From Endozoicomonas elysicola (lineage in GTDB: Bacteria > Pseudomonadota > Gammaproteobacteria > Pseudomonadales > Endozoicomonadaceae), in assembly GCF_000710775.1 (NCBI RefSeq), contig NZ_JOJP01000001.1:4488141-4552140 (forward strand): a stretch of 64,000 nt of DNA. Reading direction: 5' to 3'. Position numbers and translations under genes: made by a program. Every line of letters begins with the position of its first letter. The stretch's first letter is position 1. Below the pieces are notes generated by a model, which had not been told where the DNA came from, did no database searches, and saw only the letters and a list, made by a program, of their open reading frames with translations. Shown piece after piece: positions 26,005 to 34,731 of the stretch.

Positions 26005-26568
26005 ATGGGTAGACCCCGCGTGCGTAACCGTATTCTGGAAGCCGCCAGGAACCTTCTGGAAACGGAGGGCCTCACAGGGCTCACAACCAAAGCTGTTGCA
26101 ATGCATGCCGGGGTTACCGAAGCCAGCCTTTTCAATAACTTTGGTGATAAAACAGGGCTACTGCAGGCTTTGATTAATGAAGCCCTGCCTGAACAAGCAG
26201 CGCTTATGACACATATTACCGAAGACATTGAGCCAATAGACTTGTGGCTTCATAACGTGTTTGAAGCTGCTATAGCCTACTTTGAACGCGTTCTTCCAAT
26301 CGCAGCGTCCTCTCTAACAATGGGTCAGGCTTCTATTCCTAAAGGTCGGGTAAAAGGATTCTATACTCCCCGTCAAATGCTTTCTGACAGACTGAAAGAG
26401 TTGAAAGAAAACAACCGGATTAAAAGAGAGATTACACCAGAACTCACTGCCGTCATGTTGATGGGAACTGCCATGCATACCGCAATGACCCGGCTGTCAT
26501 TAGGTGACAGTGAGTTCTCACACCATTTCACCGCTCAACAGCTTGCTGAATCTCTCGGTATCGCATAG
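26005..26568 (+). CDS. TetR/AcrR family transcriptional regulator
   Basis: The 187-residue protein begins with a TetR DNA-binding domain: RNRILEAARNLLETEGLTGLTTKAVAMHAGVTEASLFNNFGDKTGLLQALINEAL. The C-terminal ligand-binding part is diverse, as is normal for the family. It starts 6 bp after the lipoprotein stop, so both are one transcript. This pairing suggests that the regulator controls the lipoprotein, possibly through the dyad at 24360-24378. The ligand is unknown. Confidence 0.9.
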   Translation: MGRPRVRNRILEAARNLLETEGLTGLTTKAVAMHAGVTEASLFNNFGDKTGLLQALINEALPEQAALMTHITEDIEPIDLWLHNVFEAAIAYFERVLPIAASSLTMGQASIPKGRVKGFYTPRQMLSDRLKELKENNRIKREITPELTAVMLMGTAMHTAMTRLSLGDSEFSHHFTAQQLAESLGIA

Positions 26569-26624
26569 TCCATAACAACCATGAGCATCATAAGGGCTGA
26601 GATACAATGGACACTTGCCATCAC

Positions 26625-26672
26625 AACCTGTTCACAATTCACTACTATTCTGTTAAATATTATGAACAGGTT
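26625..26672. repeat. Inverted repeat between tetR and mmsA
   Basis: AACCTGTTCA (26625-26634) and TGAACAGGTT (26663-26672) are perfect 10-base inverted repeats separated by 28 AT-rich bases. It could be a terminator-like loop or a binding site upstream of mmsA. No T-run follows. Confidence 0.5.
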
Positions 26673-26777
26673 ATCCTTGATAATTAATGAGCTTAGTTAT
26701 CGTAACCAATATTGCCGTGCTAGCATGAAGGCCGCATAGAACAGCACGCTTAATAATAAAATAAGACAGGTAGTCCC

Positions 26778-28283
26778 ATGCCCAATAGAATTCCTCTGTT
26801 TATCGATGGCGAGTTCACTGCCAGTGAAAGCTCGCAGTATATCCCTGTCACAAATCCTGCGACTCAGGAGCTGCTGGCGGAACTGCCTTTTGCGACTGAA
26901 GCCGAAATGGAAAAAGCCATTGAAAGCGCTAAGTCGGCCTTTAAAAAGTGGAGAGATGTCCCTGTTTCTGACCGTGCCCGCTTGATGATGCGTTATGTTG
27001 CCCTGCTAAAAGAAAATCATGATGCACTGGGCGAACTGGTTTCTAAGGATACCGGTAAAACTTTTGCTGACGCCAAGGGGGATGTATGGCGTGGTATTGA
27101 AGTGGTAGAACAGGCAGCTAACATCCCATCTTCCATGATGGGTGAAACGGTTGAAAATGTTGCCAATAACATCGACACCTACAGTTACACGCAACCACTT
27201 GGGGTTTGTGTTGGCATCACCCCTTTCAATTTCCCGGCCATGATTCCATTGTGGATGTACCCCCTGGCCATTGCCGCTGGTAACACATTTATTCTCAAGC
27301 CCTCTGAGCAAGTTCCCCTGACGGTCATGCGCCTGATTGAGTTGTTTGTGGAAGCCGGTGCTCCTAAAGGTGTATTACAAGCTGTTCACGGTGGAAAAGA
27401 GCAGGTTGACTACCTGTTGAACCACCCTGATACCAAGGCTGTGTCGTTTGTAGGATCCGTACCTGTTGGTAAATACATCTACAAAACGGCCACTGAAAAC
27501 ATGAAACGGGCACAGTGCATGGCTGGTGCAAAAAACCACATGGTCATCATGCCTGATGCGGACAAAGACCGCGTATTGAATGGCCTTGTTGGCGCATCCG
27601 TTGGTGCTGCAGGCCAGCGCTGCATGGCCATCAGTGTCGCGGTCTTTGTCGGCGATAGCAAGAACTGGATTAATGAGCTGAAAGAGCAACTTTCAGTCGT
27701 TAAGCCTGGCGCGTGGGACGATCCCAAAGCCGGTTATGGCCCGATTATTTCCAAGGCGGCTACAGAGCGTGTACTGGGATTAATTGCCAAAGGTAAGGAA
27801 GAAGGGGCTACCTGTCTTCTGGATGGCAGTGATTGCACCGTTGAAGGGCTACCGGATGGTAACTGGGTTGGACCAACCCTGTTTACCGATGTAACCACTG
27901 ATATGGCCATCTATCAGGAAGAGATCTTCGGCCCGGTTCTCTGCTGCATCACCGTCGACACTCTGGCTGAAGCGATCGAACTGATCAATGCCAGCCCATA
28001 CGGCAATGGCACATCAATTTTCACCGGCTCTGGTGCCGCTGCCCGTAAATACCAGCGTGAAATTGAAGTTGGTCAGGTAGGTATTAATATTCCTATTCCT
28101 GTACCGCTCCCCTTCTTCTCCTTTACCGGCTGGAAAGGCTCGTTTATGGGTGATCTTCATGCCTATGGGAAGCAGGCAGTGCGTTTCTATACAGAAACCA
28201 AAACCGTCACTTCCCGCTGGAACTATGATGAAGAAGCCTTCAAACAGAGTGATCAGCCAAACCTGACGATCAACCTGAAGTAA
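26778..28283 (+). CDS. mmsA: Methylmalonate-semialdehyde dehydrogenase (CoA-acylating)
   Basis: The 501-residue enzyme has the MmsA type of aldehyde dehydrogenase fold: [36 protein letters not shown], and the catalytic Cys282 in [42 protein letters not shown] is the characteristic C-terminus. It oxidises methylmalonate semialdehyde to propionyl-CoA at the end of valine degradation, and also acts on malonate semialdehyde. It stands alone here, with other valine genes outside the window. It fits with the leucine operon at 34-43 kb. Confidence 0.95.
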   Translation: MPNRIPLFIDGEFTASESSQYIPVTNPATQELLAELPFATEAEMEKAIESAKSAFKKWRDVPVSDRARLMMRYVALLKENHDALGELVSKDTGKTFADAKGDVWRGIEVVEQAANIPSSMMGETVENVANNIDTYSYTQPLGVCVGITPFNFPAMIPLWMYPLAIAAGNTFILKPSEQVPLTVMRLIELFVEAGAPKGVLQAVHGGKEQVDYLLNHPDTKAVSFVGSVPVGKYIYKTATENMKRAQCMAGAKNHMVIMPDADKDRVLNGLVGASVGAAGQRCMAISVAVFVGDSKNWINELKEQLSVVKPGAWDDPKAGYGPIISKAATERVLGLIAKGKEEGATCLLDGSDCTVEGLPDGNWVGPTLFTDVTTDMAIYQEEIFGPVLCCITVDTLAEAIELINASPYGNGTSIFTGSGAAARKYQREIEVGQVGINIPIPVPLPFFSFTGWKGSFMGDLHAYGKQAVRFYTETKTVTSRWNYDEEAFKQSDQPNLTINLK

Positions 28284-28290
28284 ACTTCCA

Positions 28291-28312
28291 AAGGCTGGCT
28301 TTTGCCAGCCTT
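28291..28312. terminator. Hairpin between convergent mmsA and esterase genes
   Basis: AAGGCTGGC-TTTT-GCCAGCCTT is a perfect 9-bp stem placed 8 bases after the mmsA stop. There is no strong T-run on either side, so its strength is uncertain. Confidence 0.55.
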
Positions 28313-28330
28313 GCCTCACCTCCTCCGACC

Positions 28331-29416
28331 TCAATGCATATGCCTTAACAAAAAGTCATTCAACTCGGCATACACCTGTCTGGACTCAGGAGTATCCGCT
28401 GCATACAGGTAATCAGCATGTGACATGCCCTCATAAACATTCAACTCTGCAACGACAGAAGCCTGTCGTAGTTTTCGATGAACCCTGACCGTATCACTTA
28501 ACAACAAATCCCGAGTACCAGTAACAAGATACGTTGGTGGAAAACTCCCGTATTGTCCATACACCGGGGAGATTAAAGGCATTAGCAGATCATGATTACC
28601 GGCATAAAGCGCTGCAGATTGAGACAATAATCCCTCATTCCCCACCAGTAACCGGTCAAGTCCTTCATTGGTATATTGTGTATCCCCTGTTTTCGTCAGA
28701 TCAGACCATGGCGTTCCCAGGTAGAGCGCTCCGGGAAAAGCAATCCCAAGCTCTCTGAATTTCAATAACGATGCCAGCGCCAGGTTCCCCCCAGCCGACG
28801 TCCCCCCCAGAATCATTGATTTTGCATGTCTCTCCCTCAGCAGTCCCTGGTACACGATGACAACATCATCCAGAGGAGCCGGAAACGGATGCTCTGGCAA
28901 TGTACGATAGTCAATGGACACAACCGGGATCTTTAGACGAGTAGCAATATACATTGACTCTTGAATGGAGCCATCTCCCTCGTTAAGTAAAAATGCACCA
29001 CCATGGATATCCACAAAAAGGTGATCTTTATGCCTTTCATCCACGTCATGGGGGGTTACATAGCGGACTGTTACGCCATTAATTTTTGAAAGGGTGATAT
29101 TTACAGGAAGCTGTTTCATTAACTCTTGAGTCTTAACGATACGCTTACTGTTCACGCTGTTCTTTTTCTCTTTCCACTCGGCCCCGCTCTCAGGCTTGAA
29201 CTGGCTGGCTGCTTTTACATCGGGCTGCAGGTTGCTCGTAATATAGTCGCGTAGACCAATGCTGATATCTTCAGGTACCGGAACAGTGCGTTCAGCAATC
29301 ATCCAGCTTACTTTACCGTCCTTCGGGATTATCTCTTTCTGCCAGACACAACCGGAAACCAATAATAAGCATAGGATTAGTTTCCCGAGTAGCAGTTTTT
29401 TATTCAGAATAATCAT
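28331..29416 (-). CDS. Lipoprotein esterase/lipase of the hormone-sensitive lipase family
   Basis: The 361-residue protein has a lipoprotein signal with lipobox LVSGC (Cys23). The alpha/beta hydrolase domain shows the HSL-family oxyanion motif HGGA (138-141), GGTSAGG with nucleophile Ser207, an acid residue in VTGTRDLLLSD, and His in GMSHADY. It is expected to hydrolyse acyl esters in the periplasm or at the outer membrane. About 100 residues separate the lipid anchor from the catalytic domain. It converges with mmsA. Confidence 0.87.
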   Translation of the reverse strand: MIILNKKLLLGKLILCLLLVSGCVWQKEIIPKDGKVSWMIAERTVPVPEDISIGLRDYITSNLQPDVKAASQFKPESGAEWKEKKNSVNSKRIVKTQELMKQLPVNITLSKINGVTVRYVTPHDVDERHKDHLFVDIHGGAFLLNEGDGSIQESMYIATRLKIPVVSIDYRTLPEHPFPAPLDDVVIVYQGLLRERHAKSMILGGTSAGGNLALASLLKFRELGIAFPGALYLGTPWSDLTKTGDTQYTNEGLDRLLVGNEGLLSQSAALYAGNHDLLMPLISPVYGQYGSFPPTYLVTGTRDLLLSDTVRVHRKLRQASVVAELNVYEGMSHADYLYAADTPESRQVYAELNDFLLRHMH

Positions 29417-29621
29417 TAAAAATAAAACCTAATATTTTTAAAGTTTGAGCATAGAACCAGGTTGAAAAATCATGAAATCAACATCTTAAATACTTATATA
29501 TCAACAAGATATAAGATCGAATCCATTTGACATCCAAACATTTAAATCCTATTAAAACAACAAGCCACTCTATTTTTATTGAGCGTTAGTTTCAAATTAA
29601 ATTCAAGTAAAGAGATCTGTC

Positions 29622-30797
29622 ATGGTTAGAAAAATCTATCTATACCTGCTTATCCATTCCATTTTTAGCCTTTGCACCCTTCCATCAGCAGTATCAGCAA
29701 AGGAGTTTAATTGTATTCAGTTTTTAAATCAGCCAGTAGAACAGCAACGCGAAAAATTTACGGCCGCAAGAGATCAACTTATTGAGCACTTCAGTAAAAG
29801 TGATAGTTATGGATTTTCTACCTCAGACTTAGCCAGCCTGCTTCGTAAAAAAAAATTCGATCCAGACATTGGCAATGGAGTATACTTGGTTCACCTTCCT
29901 AATTTTATTTTCGAAACTAATCAGCACATTAATGCTGATTTTGTCAAAGATTTATATTTCAAAATCAATAATCTTGAAACGATTGGAAAATGCTTCCATT
30001 ATCAGGCTCAGGAAACTTCACCGCAGCCTCTTATGGCATTAAAGCTATACACCCCGGAAGACAGCAACCCCTTTGATGCAAGCAATCAAGTCTTTATGGG
30101 CTACACAACAGTATCTACATTGAATGGAAAGCCAGCGAAGCAGGCAAGAGTTACATCCCCCCAAGAGTGTGCAACACACCAGTGCATATTTACAAATACA
30201 CCTTTAGAACAAGCCAGAGAGTTATTAAAAACAAACACCGTAATTAGACTAATTCATAATCCAAAAGAGCTGGCAAAAGTTGTTTATGTGGCTCCAGATC
30301 AGCCTGATGAAAACCATCTTCCTTTACAAACCTGGCTAACTGAAGTAACCCTTTTTAAAACAGGAGAGATCTTCACTCGTCCCGAAATTTATATGACCAT
30401 TGCCTATTACTCAGAAGAGCAATTAATCAGTAAAGTCGCTCGCCCTCTTCCGTGGGTGAACAAAAAAGGAATTAACACAGGATCTTCATTGTTGCTGGAA
30501 TGGCCAACAGGAAGTGACAGAGCAAAACTGACCGTAATGGAGAGTGATATGGATATTCCTTACCGTTCAATAGCCAATATTATTCTTGGCATTTTCCAAC
30601 ATTTCATCAGTGATTCATACGCATCCCCGGCCATAACCTCAATTGCTGAGCACATGCAGGACCAGCCTAAGTCTGCAACAAGCTGGGGTGACGATGACTA
30701 TATTGGCAAAGTCACTGTACACAGAAGAGGCGCCCTCACTGATATTATGACCGATGAAGGAACTGCAACATTAAAGCTTCAACACAAATATAAATAA
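29622..30797 (+). CDS. Exported protein of unknown function
   Basis: A 391-residue protein with a signal peptide (MVRKIYLYLLIHSIFSLCTLPSAVSA). The mature part has no motif I recognise. It shows cysteine pairs (FNCIQF, IGKCFHYQ, SPQECATHQCIF), and a C-terminal section beginning WGDDDYIGKVTVHRRG. The upstream 205-bp region is very AT-rich, unlike the flanking metabolic genes, and the gene uses many A/T-ending codons. This suggests an accessory gene. A secreted or surface factor is possible but not shown. Confidence 0.6.
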   Translation: MVRKIYLYLLIHSIFSLCTLPSAVSAKEFNCIQFLNQPVEQQREKFTAARDQLIEHFSKSDSYGFSTSDLASLLRKKKFDPDIGNGVYLVHLPNFIFETNQHINADFVKDLYFKINNLETIGKCFHYQAQETSPQPLMALKLYTPEDSNPFDASNQVFMGYTTVSTLNGKPAKQARVTSPQECATHQCIFTNTPLEQARELLKTNTVIRLIHNPKELAKVVYVAPDQPDENHLPLQTWLTEVTLFKTGEIFTRPEIYMTIAYYSEEQLISKVARPLPWVNKKGINTGSSLLLEWPTGSDRAKLTVMESDMDIPYRSIANIILGIFQHFISDSYASPAITSIAEHMQDQPKSATSWGDDDYIGKVTVHRRGALTDIMTDEGTATLKLQHKYK

Positions 30798-30801
30798 TGC
30801 T

Positions 30802-30875
30802 CCAGGAGCCTGTCGGACTTAGCGTAGCGAGAAAAAGTCCTAATGCAGTCAGTGGTAAGTCAAGCAGGCTCCTGG
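30802..30875. repeat. 74-bp palindromic element (miniature repeat)
   Basis: CCAGGAGCCTG (30802-30812) pairs with CAGGCTCCTGG (30865-30875); after a 3-base internal loop GACTTA (30816-30821) pairs with TAAGTC (30856-30861). A competing inner pair GGACTT/AAGTCC (30815-30820 with 30835-30840) is also possible. It starts 5 bases after the exported-protein stop. It may act as a terminator, but its size and nested stems look like a mobile REP or MITE-type element, with ends similar to insertion-sequence inverted repeats. Confidence 0.65.
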
Positions 30876-30959
30876 CGTCCTATTATTTAGCAACCAAACT
30901 CACCACCCACAACGGCATTTGTGAATGGTTCCCAGGGGGCCTCCAACACGCGGCCTTGA

Positions 30960-32465
30960 TTAATTCAGCCTCCACCGTGAAGCAAACTCAAGAAAGTTGG
31001 CCATAATTGGTCCCGACTGGTTATAAGGAACAACAGCTGCCGGATGGAACTGGGTTGAGTAGACTGGACGATTCACATTATGCATGGCCTGGATATAGGA
31101 AGATCTGGCCATCACAGCGAAATCCTGGTGTTCCTTGATAAACTCATCACTCACTGACCAGCTGTGTATCTCAACCGCCTGAAAAGGGTTTGGGACATTG
31201 TCAAAAATCGGGTTACTGGTGAACGGTGGCTGAATAGTCACTTTATCGACTGGCAACCCCTGGTTTTTCCTGAATATTGTGTCATCAAACCATTCCATCC
31301 AGTGTGCGAATGAGATGCCATACGCCATGGCAAAAAATTCATTGCCTGCGCACATGCCCATCATGGGAATATCGCGGACTTCCCTCATCACTTGATATTC
31401 ACCATAGTATTCAAACATAGGCAGATACTGCCAGTCTGCATTGTTTCCACTGAACATAATGGCCATTGGTTTATGTTTCAGTTTCTTCAGCACATCCAGT
31501 GAGAATTCGTAATGCGGAACCAATACCGTTTTAAACCCTTTACTCTTTACAAAATCACTAAGCTGCGTATATGTAAAACCATTCATCTGGTTACCAACAA
31601 GAAGTACATATTTCCCTTCAGGCACATCTGGAATTGAAGGAGAGCCTTTGGTGTAAGGAATGATGGTGTTGATCTGAGCCTGGAGAGCATTCTGCTTATT
31701 GATCAGTAAACGGAAATAGCGAGCTGTGACCGGTTTAAAATCAATAATATTACGATAAGTATCATTACCCACCACTTTGGCATCTCTAATGTCTTTCCAG
31801 CTGACTCGATCATCACTGTACTGCCATTGGAAGTCCACCAGCCACCCGGCAGCGGCCGTTATACTGCGGGTTGACAGCATCCAGAAACGACTTAGAGCTG
31901 TCTTTTTCCCAAGATCCAGTACTACCCAGCTATTTTTTTCCCCTATCCCCAGGGGTGAATTGTTCCAGAAAGTCAGCTGTCCCTGATCGTCCCAGTCAAT
32001 GATGTTTTTCGGGTTCTCTCCAGAAGACACTTCGATGGATTTAACCGGTACTCTTAGATGCCCACTGAATGTTCTGGATCCCTGGTAATCCATAACAAAA
32101 CGACTGACCGCCCATGGACTGACTGCCTTTTTATTAAGGGTACGAACCCGCCAGTAATAACGACCATCTTTCAATCTATTTTCCGGCTTAACACGCACCT
32201 GAGCAAAATACGGATTTAGTTGCCTGATATTTTTATAGTGGGCAACCACATTCCTGAACGTCTCATCACTGGCAATTTGCAGTTCATAATGCCACTTGGG
32301 GTCATGACCACTGACAGAGAACGTCATCACCGGCCTGGGGTTAGTTAATACCATGTCCCACTGCGGGTTATTGTTTTGCCTGGGTGATGGCAGTTCGCTG
32401 ATGGATAGCGCAATTACAGGCATGAGCAGTAGCCAAAGTGCAAGAAAAGGACGCAGAAGAAGCAT
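30960..32465 (-). CDS. Exported FN3-like / F5/8 type C / class I amidotransferase-like fusion
   Basis: The 501-residue protein has a signal peptide (MLLLRPFLALWLLLMPVIALS). Residues about 40-130 resemble a fibronectin III-like fold (DPKWHYELQIASDETF, GRYYWRVRTLNKKAVSPWA). Residues about 140-270 look like a discoidin/F5/8C domain (SWVVLDLGKKTALSRFWM, DFQWQYSDDRVSWKDI, TARYFRLLI). Residues 285-500 form a class I glutamine amidotransferase-like domain with nucleophile Cys372 in GMCAGNEF and His474 in QFHPA. The usual Glu after HP is Ala, so glutaminase activity may be altered or lost. Export is unusual for this enzyme class. It lies 135 bp downstream of the ATP/ADP translocase on the same strand. 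Confidence 0.75.
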   Translation of the reverse strand: MLLLRPFLALWLLLMPVIALSISELPSPRQNNNPQWDMVLTNPRPVMTFSVSGHDPKWHYELQIASDETFRNVVAHYKNIRQLNPYFAQVRVKPENRLKDGRYYWRVRTLNKKAVSPWAVSRFVMDYQGSRTFSGHLRVPVKSIEVSSGENPKNIIDWDDQGQLTFWNNSPLGIGEKNSWVVLDLGKKTALSRFWMLSTRSITAAAGWLVDFQWQYSDDRVSWKDIRDAKVVGNDTYRNIIDFKPVTARYFRLLINKQNALQAQINTIIPYTKGSPSIPDVPEGKYVLLVGNQMNGFTYTQLSDFVKSKGFKTVLVPHYEFSLDVLKKLKHKPMAIMFSGNNADWQYLPMFEYYGEYQVMREVRDIPMMGMCAGNEFFAMAYGISFAHWMEWFDDTIFRKNQGLPVDKVTIQPPFTSNPIFDNVPNPFQAVEIHSWSVSDEFIKEHQDFAVMARSSYIQAMHNVNRPVYSTQFHPAAVVPYNQSGPIMANFLEFASRWRLN

Positions 32466-32579
32466 AATGAGACTCTTGGGAAAGGAAGCATGAAGGAATG
32501 CAGAGAGAAGGGATGATCATTTCGGTCTGAAATCAGTTAGAAGTTAGCATATATTGCTGCGCCCACAAGTTCAGGTTTC

Positions 32580-32597
32580 GCAACGGCAAGCCGCTGC
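32580..32597. terminator. Hairpin directly after the ntt stop codon
   Basis: GCAACGGC-AA-GCCGCTGC forms an 8-bp stem with one mismatch. A T-run (TTTTTATT) lies on the plus-strand side only. For the ntt transcript on the minus strand it may act as a weak terminator or 3' stabiliser. Confidence 0.4.
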
Positions 32598-32600
32598 TTT

Positions 32601-34109
32601 TTATTCGACATCACTGTGTTGTTTTGCCAGGTGCCTGAACCGCGTACCTAGCGATTTAGCCGATGTTATCCAGACAATAAAGAAACCCAGAACAATAACA
32701 GCCACATAAGGTGTTATGGCTGAAAGAGAGCCAAAGATAACCAGCAAGACCTGTTGAATCAGCGAGCCGGTAGACTTGCCCAAAGGGTTACCAATAACGT
32801 CTACGGCTGCCTTGCCTTTCACTTTCTTCTCAGGGTCCAGAGGGATATAACTCATCTCTTTGGTGGGGTCGAATAAAGAATACTTGGTGGATTTACTGAG
32901 AATATTTTGCAGCGCTCCTATAACAACAGTCATCATTAAGGGCGACATTCCCAAGATAAACCAGCCATTGGGTACGCTATCCCGGAACAGAACAAAGCTG
33001 AAAAACAAACAGCCCGTGGTTAAAAGCACAGCCGGTGTACAGAGTGCCGCCACGGTCCAGCCAAATCGTCGAATGACATTATTAGTCACGAAAAGCATCA
33101 TGAAGATAGTAAAAATCCCGGTACAGGTAGAAAACAGACCCATAAACTGATTGTATTCATTCGGTGATGGGTACTGCATTCGCAACTGATTCTTCCAGGT
33201 TACCTCCACCATATTGATACAAACTCCATAACAGATAACCAGCATCGCTATACAAAGCAAGTACCTTGAGCTGAGAATCAGATGCAGACTGTCTTTTATG
33301 GAAAGGCTCAACTTTTCCAGCTTTGACTCTGCGGTATTATCCGCCTGATAAAGCTTGGGGTCGGTTACAACAAAGCGGTTAATCCACCAGTACACCAGCA
33401 TAATTAGCAGACCGGCAATGGTTATTACTCCGGTCATGATATTGAGGGAGTACCCCCAGGAGTCAGTTCCTTCAGGTAATGTTTCCCGTGCCTGAGAGGC
33501 GTAATAGACAAAAAAACCAGCGGTTGGTAACGCCAGGTTTCCCATCATTCCAAAGAGTGCATAAAACCGTTTTGACTCGGATATCTGGGTAATATGATTG
33601 GCAAACCCCCAGAATAGGAGTGAGAGGCAAACACTTCCCCAAAGCTCAGACATCACATAGAAAAGGGAGAAGGTCCAGTTACGCAGAACGGCGATAAACC
33701 CTTTAAACCCCAGAGGCAGAACGGTTTCCAGATAGTCAGCCAGCTGATCGGCATGAAGAACATCCCGACAGGGGTACAAAACAAAAGAAAACAGGCAGAA
33801 AAAAAGGATGAACCCCGAAATGATAAAATAGAAAAGCATATTGCGACGAAGCACGTTGCTCAACTTTGCGTAGGAAATAGTAAAAAGAATGGCAAAAGGG
33901 ACATTCACCCATAACTTCAGAAACGGGATAATTTCTGCTCCCGAACCATGACCGGTAATCACCAGTGTATCTTTAGTATCCCTGAGAATGGTGTAAACAA
34001 ACAAAACCAGATAAAACATCAGGATCATGGGAATCACCTTTTTCAACTCATAGCCATGAACAGGCCAGAGTCTGGCTCTCCACACACTGAACGGATGATT
34101 ATCTTGCAT
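32601..34109 (-). CDS. ATP/ADP (nucleotide) translocase, NTT/Tlc family
   Basis: The 502-residue protein has about twelve hydrophobic segments and matches the TLC ATP/ADP transporter family. Diagnostic stretches are ILRDTKDTLVITGHGSGAEI, IPFLKLWVNVPFAILFTISY, SELWGSVCLSLLFWGFAN, CINMVEVTWKNQLRMQYPS and VKGKAAVDVIGNPLGKS. The four charged residues needed for transport in plant and bacterial NTTs seem present: Lys46, Glu155, Glu302 and Lys431/433. Family members exchange host ATP for bacterial ADP (energy parasitism) or import nucleotides. They are typical of Chlamydiae, Rickettsiales and plastids and rare in gammaproteobacteria. It is divergent from liuR. Substrate class (ATP/ADP exchange or net import) cannot be fixed from sequence alone. 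Confidence 0.93.
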   Translation of the reverse strand: MQDNHPFSVWRARLWPVHGYELKKVIPMILMFYLVLFVYTILRDTKDTLVITGHGSGAEIIPFLKLWVNVPFAILFTISYAKLSNVLRRNMLFYFIISGFILFFCLFSFVLYPCRDVLHADQLADYLETVLPLGFKGFIAVLRNWTFSLFYVMSELWGSVCLSLLFWGFANHITQISESKRFYALFGMMGNLALPTAGFFVYYASQARETLPEGTDSWGYSLNIMTGVITIAGLLIMLVYWWINRFVVTDPKLYQADNTAESKLEKLSLSIKDSLHLILSSRYLLCIAMLVICYGVCINMVEVTWKNQLRMQYPSPNEYNQFMGLFSTCTGIFTIFMMLFVTNNVIRRFGWTVAALCTPAVLLTTGCLFFSFVLFRDSVPNGWFILGMSPLMMTVVIGALQNILSKSTKYSLFDPTKEMSYIPLDPEKKVKGKAAVDVIGNPLGKSTGSLIQQVLLVIFGSLSAITPYVAVIVLGFFIVWITSAKSLGTRFRHLAKQHSDVE

Positions 34110-34198
34110 GGGCTTCCCATTGGGACGAGTGATTCATGATTCTGCTTATAGATAGCCAGTAAACCGGTAAAGTTCCATGCGGTGAGCTCTTTGAGCCG

Positions 34199-34228
34199 CT
34201 TTACGTTTACGTAAAGGGAATCTATACT
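34199..34228 (+). promoter_or_regulatory. liu promoter with MerR-type dyad
   Basis: TTTACG (34200-34205) and TATACT (34223-34228) are spaced by 17 bases. CTTTACG-TTTA-CGTAAAG (34199-34216) is a perfect dyad covering the -35 element and spacer, where MerR-family regulators bind. LiuR, encoded just downstream, is the likely ligand-responsive regulator. The dyad is about 90 bases upstream of the divergent ntt start. Confidence 0.65.
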
Positions 34229-34288
34229 CAAGTCATAATAAGAAAATGAAGCGTCTACAAACGCGCTTTAAATAAAGAGCACAGAACA

Positions 34289-34672
34289 ATGTCCGAGACC
34301 ACGTTCACAATTTCAGAACTCGCCCGGGAGTTCGACCTCACCCCCAGGGCGATACGCTTTTATGAAGACCAGGGGCTACTCAGCCCCAGCCGCAATGGCC
34401 TGCAGCGCATTTACTCCAAGAAGGACCGCGTACACCTCAAGCTCATTGTCCGGGGCAAGCGTCTTGGCTTAAGTCTTGCTGAATCCAGAGATCTGATTGA
34501 GCTGTATGACCCGACTTCCCGAAATAAAAAGCAGCTCCAGGCAATGCTGGATGCCATTGACACGTCCAGTACGCGTCTTGAGCAACAGCTCAAAGACATT
34601 CAAATGATGCGGGATGAACTTTTCGAAGCCAGAACGCGTTGCCTTAAAGCCTTGCAGGAAAACGAGAGTTAA
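34289..34672 (+). CDS. liuR: MerR-family regulator LiuR
   Basis: The 127-residue protein has a MerR helix-turn-helix (FTISELAREFDLTPRAIRFYEDQGLLSPSR) and a C-terminal coiled coil (AMLDAIDTSSTRLEQQLKDIQMM). No metal-binding cysteine pattern is seen; its one C-terminal Cys is isolated. LiuR represses or activates the leucine and isovalerate utilisation genes in gammaproteobacteria. It is the first gene of the liu cluster, 59 bp before liuA, and probably controls its own promoter through the dyad at 34199-34216. Confidence 0.9.
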   Translation: MSETTFTISELAREFDLTPRAIRFYEDQGLLSPSRNGLQRIYSKKDRVHLKLIVRGKRLGLSLAESRDLIELYDPTSRNKKQLQAMLDAIDTSSTRLEQQLKDIQMMRDELFEARTRCLKALQENES

Positions 34673-34731
34673 ATCGTCTCTTTTACATAAAACTCATACG
34701 GTAATAAGAATAAAAAAGTGAGGAAGCACCA

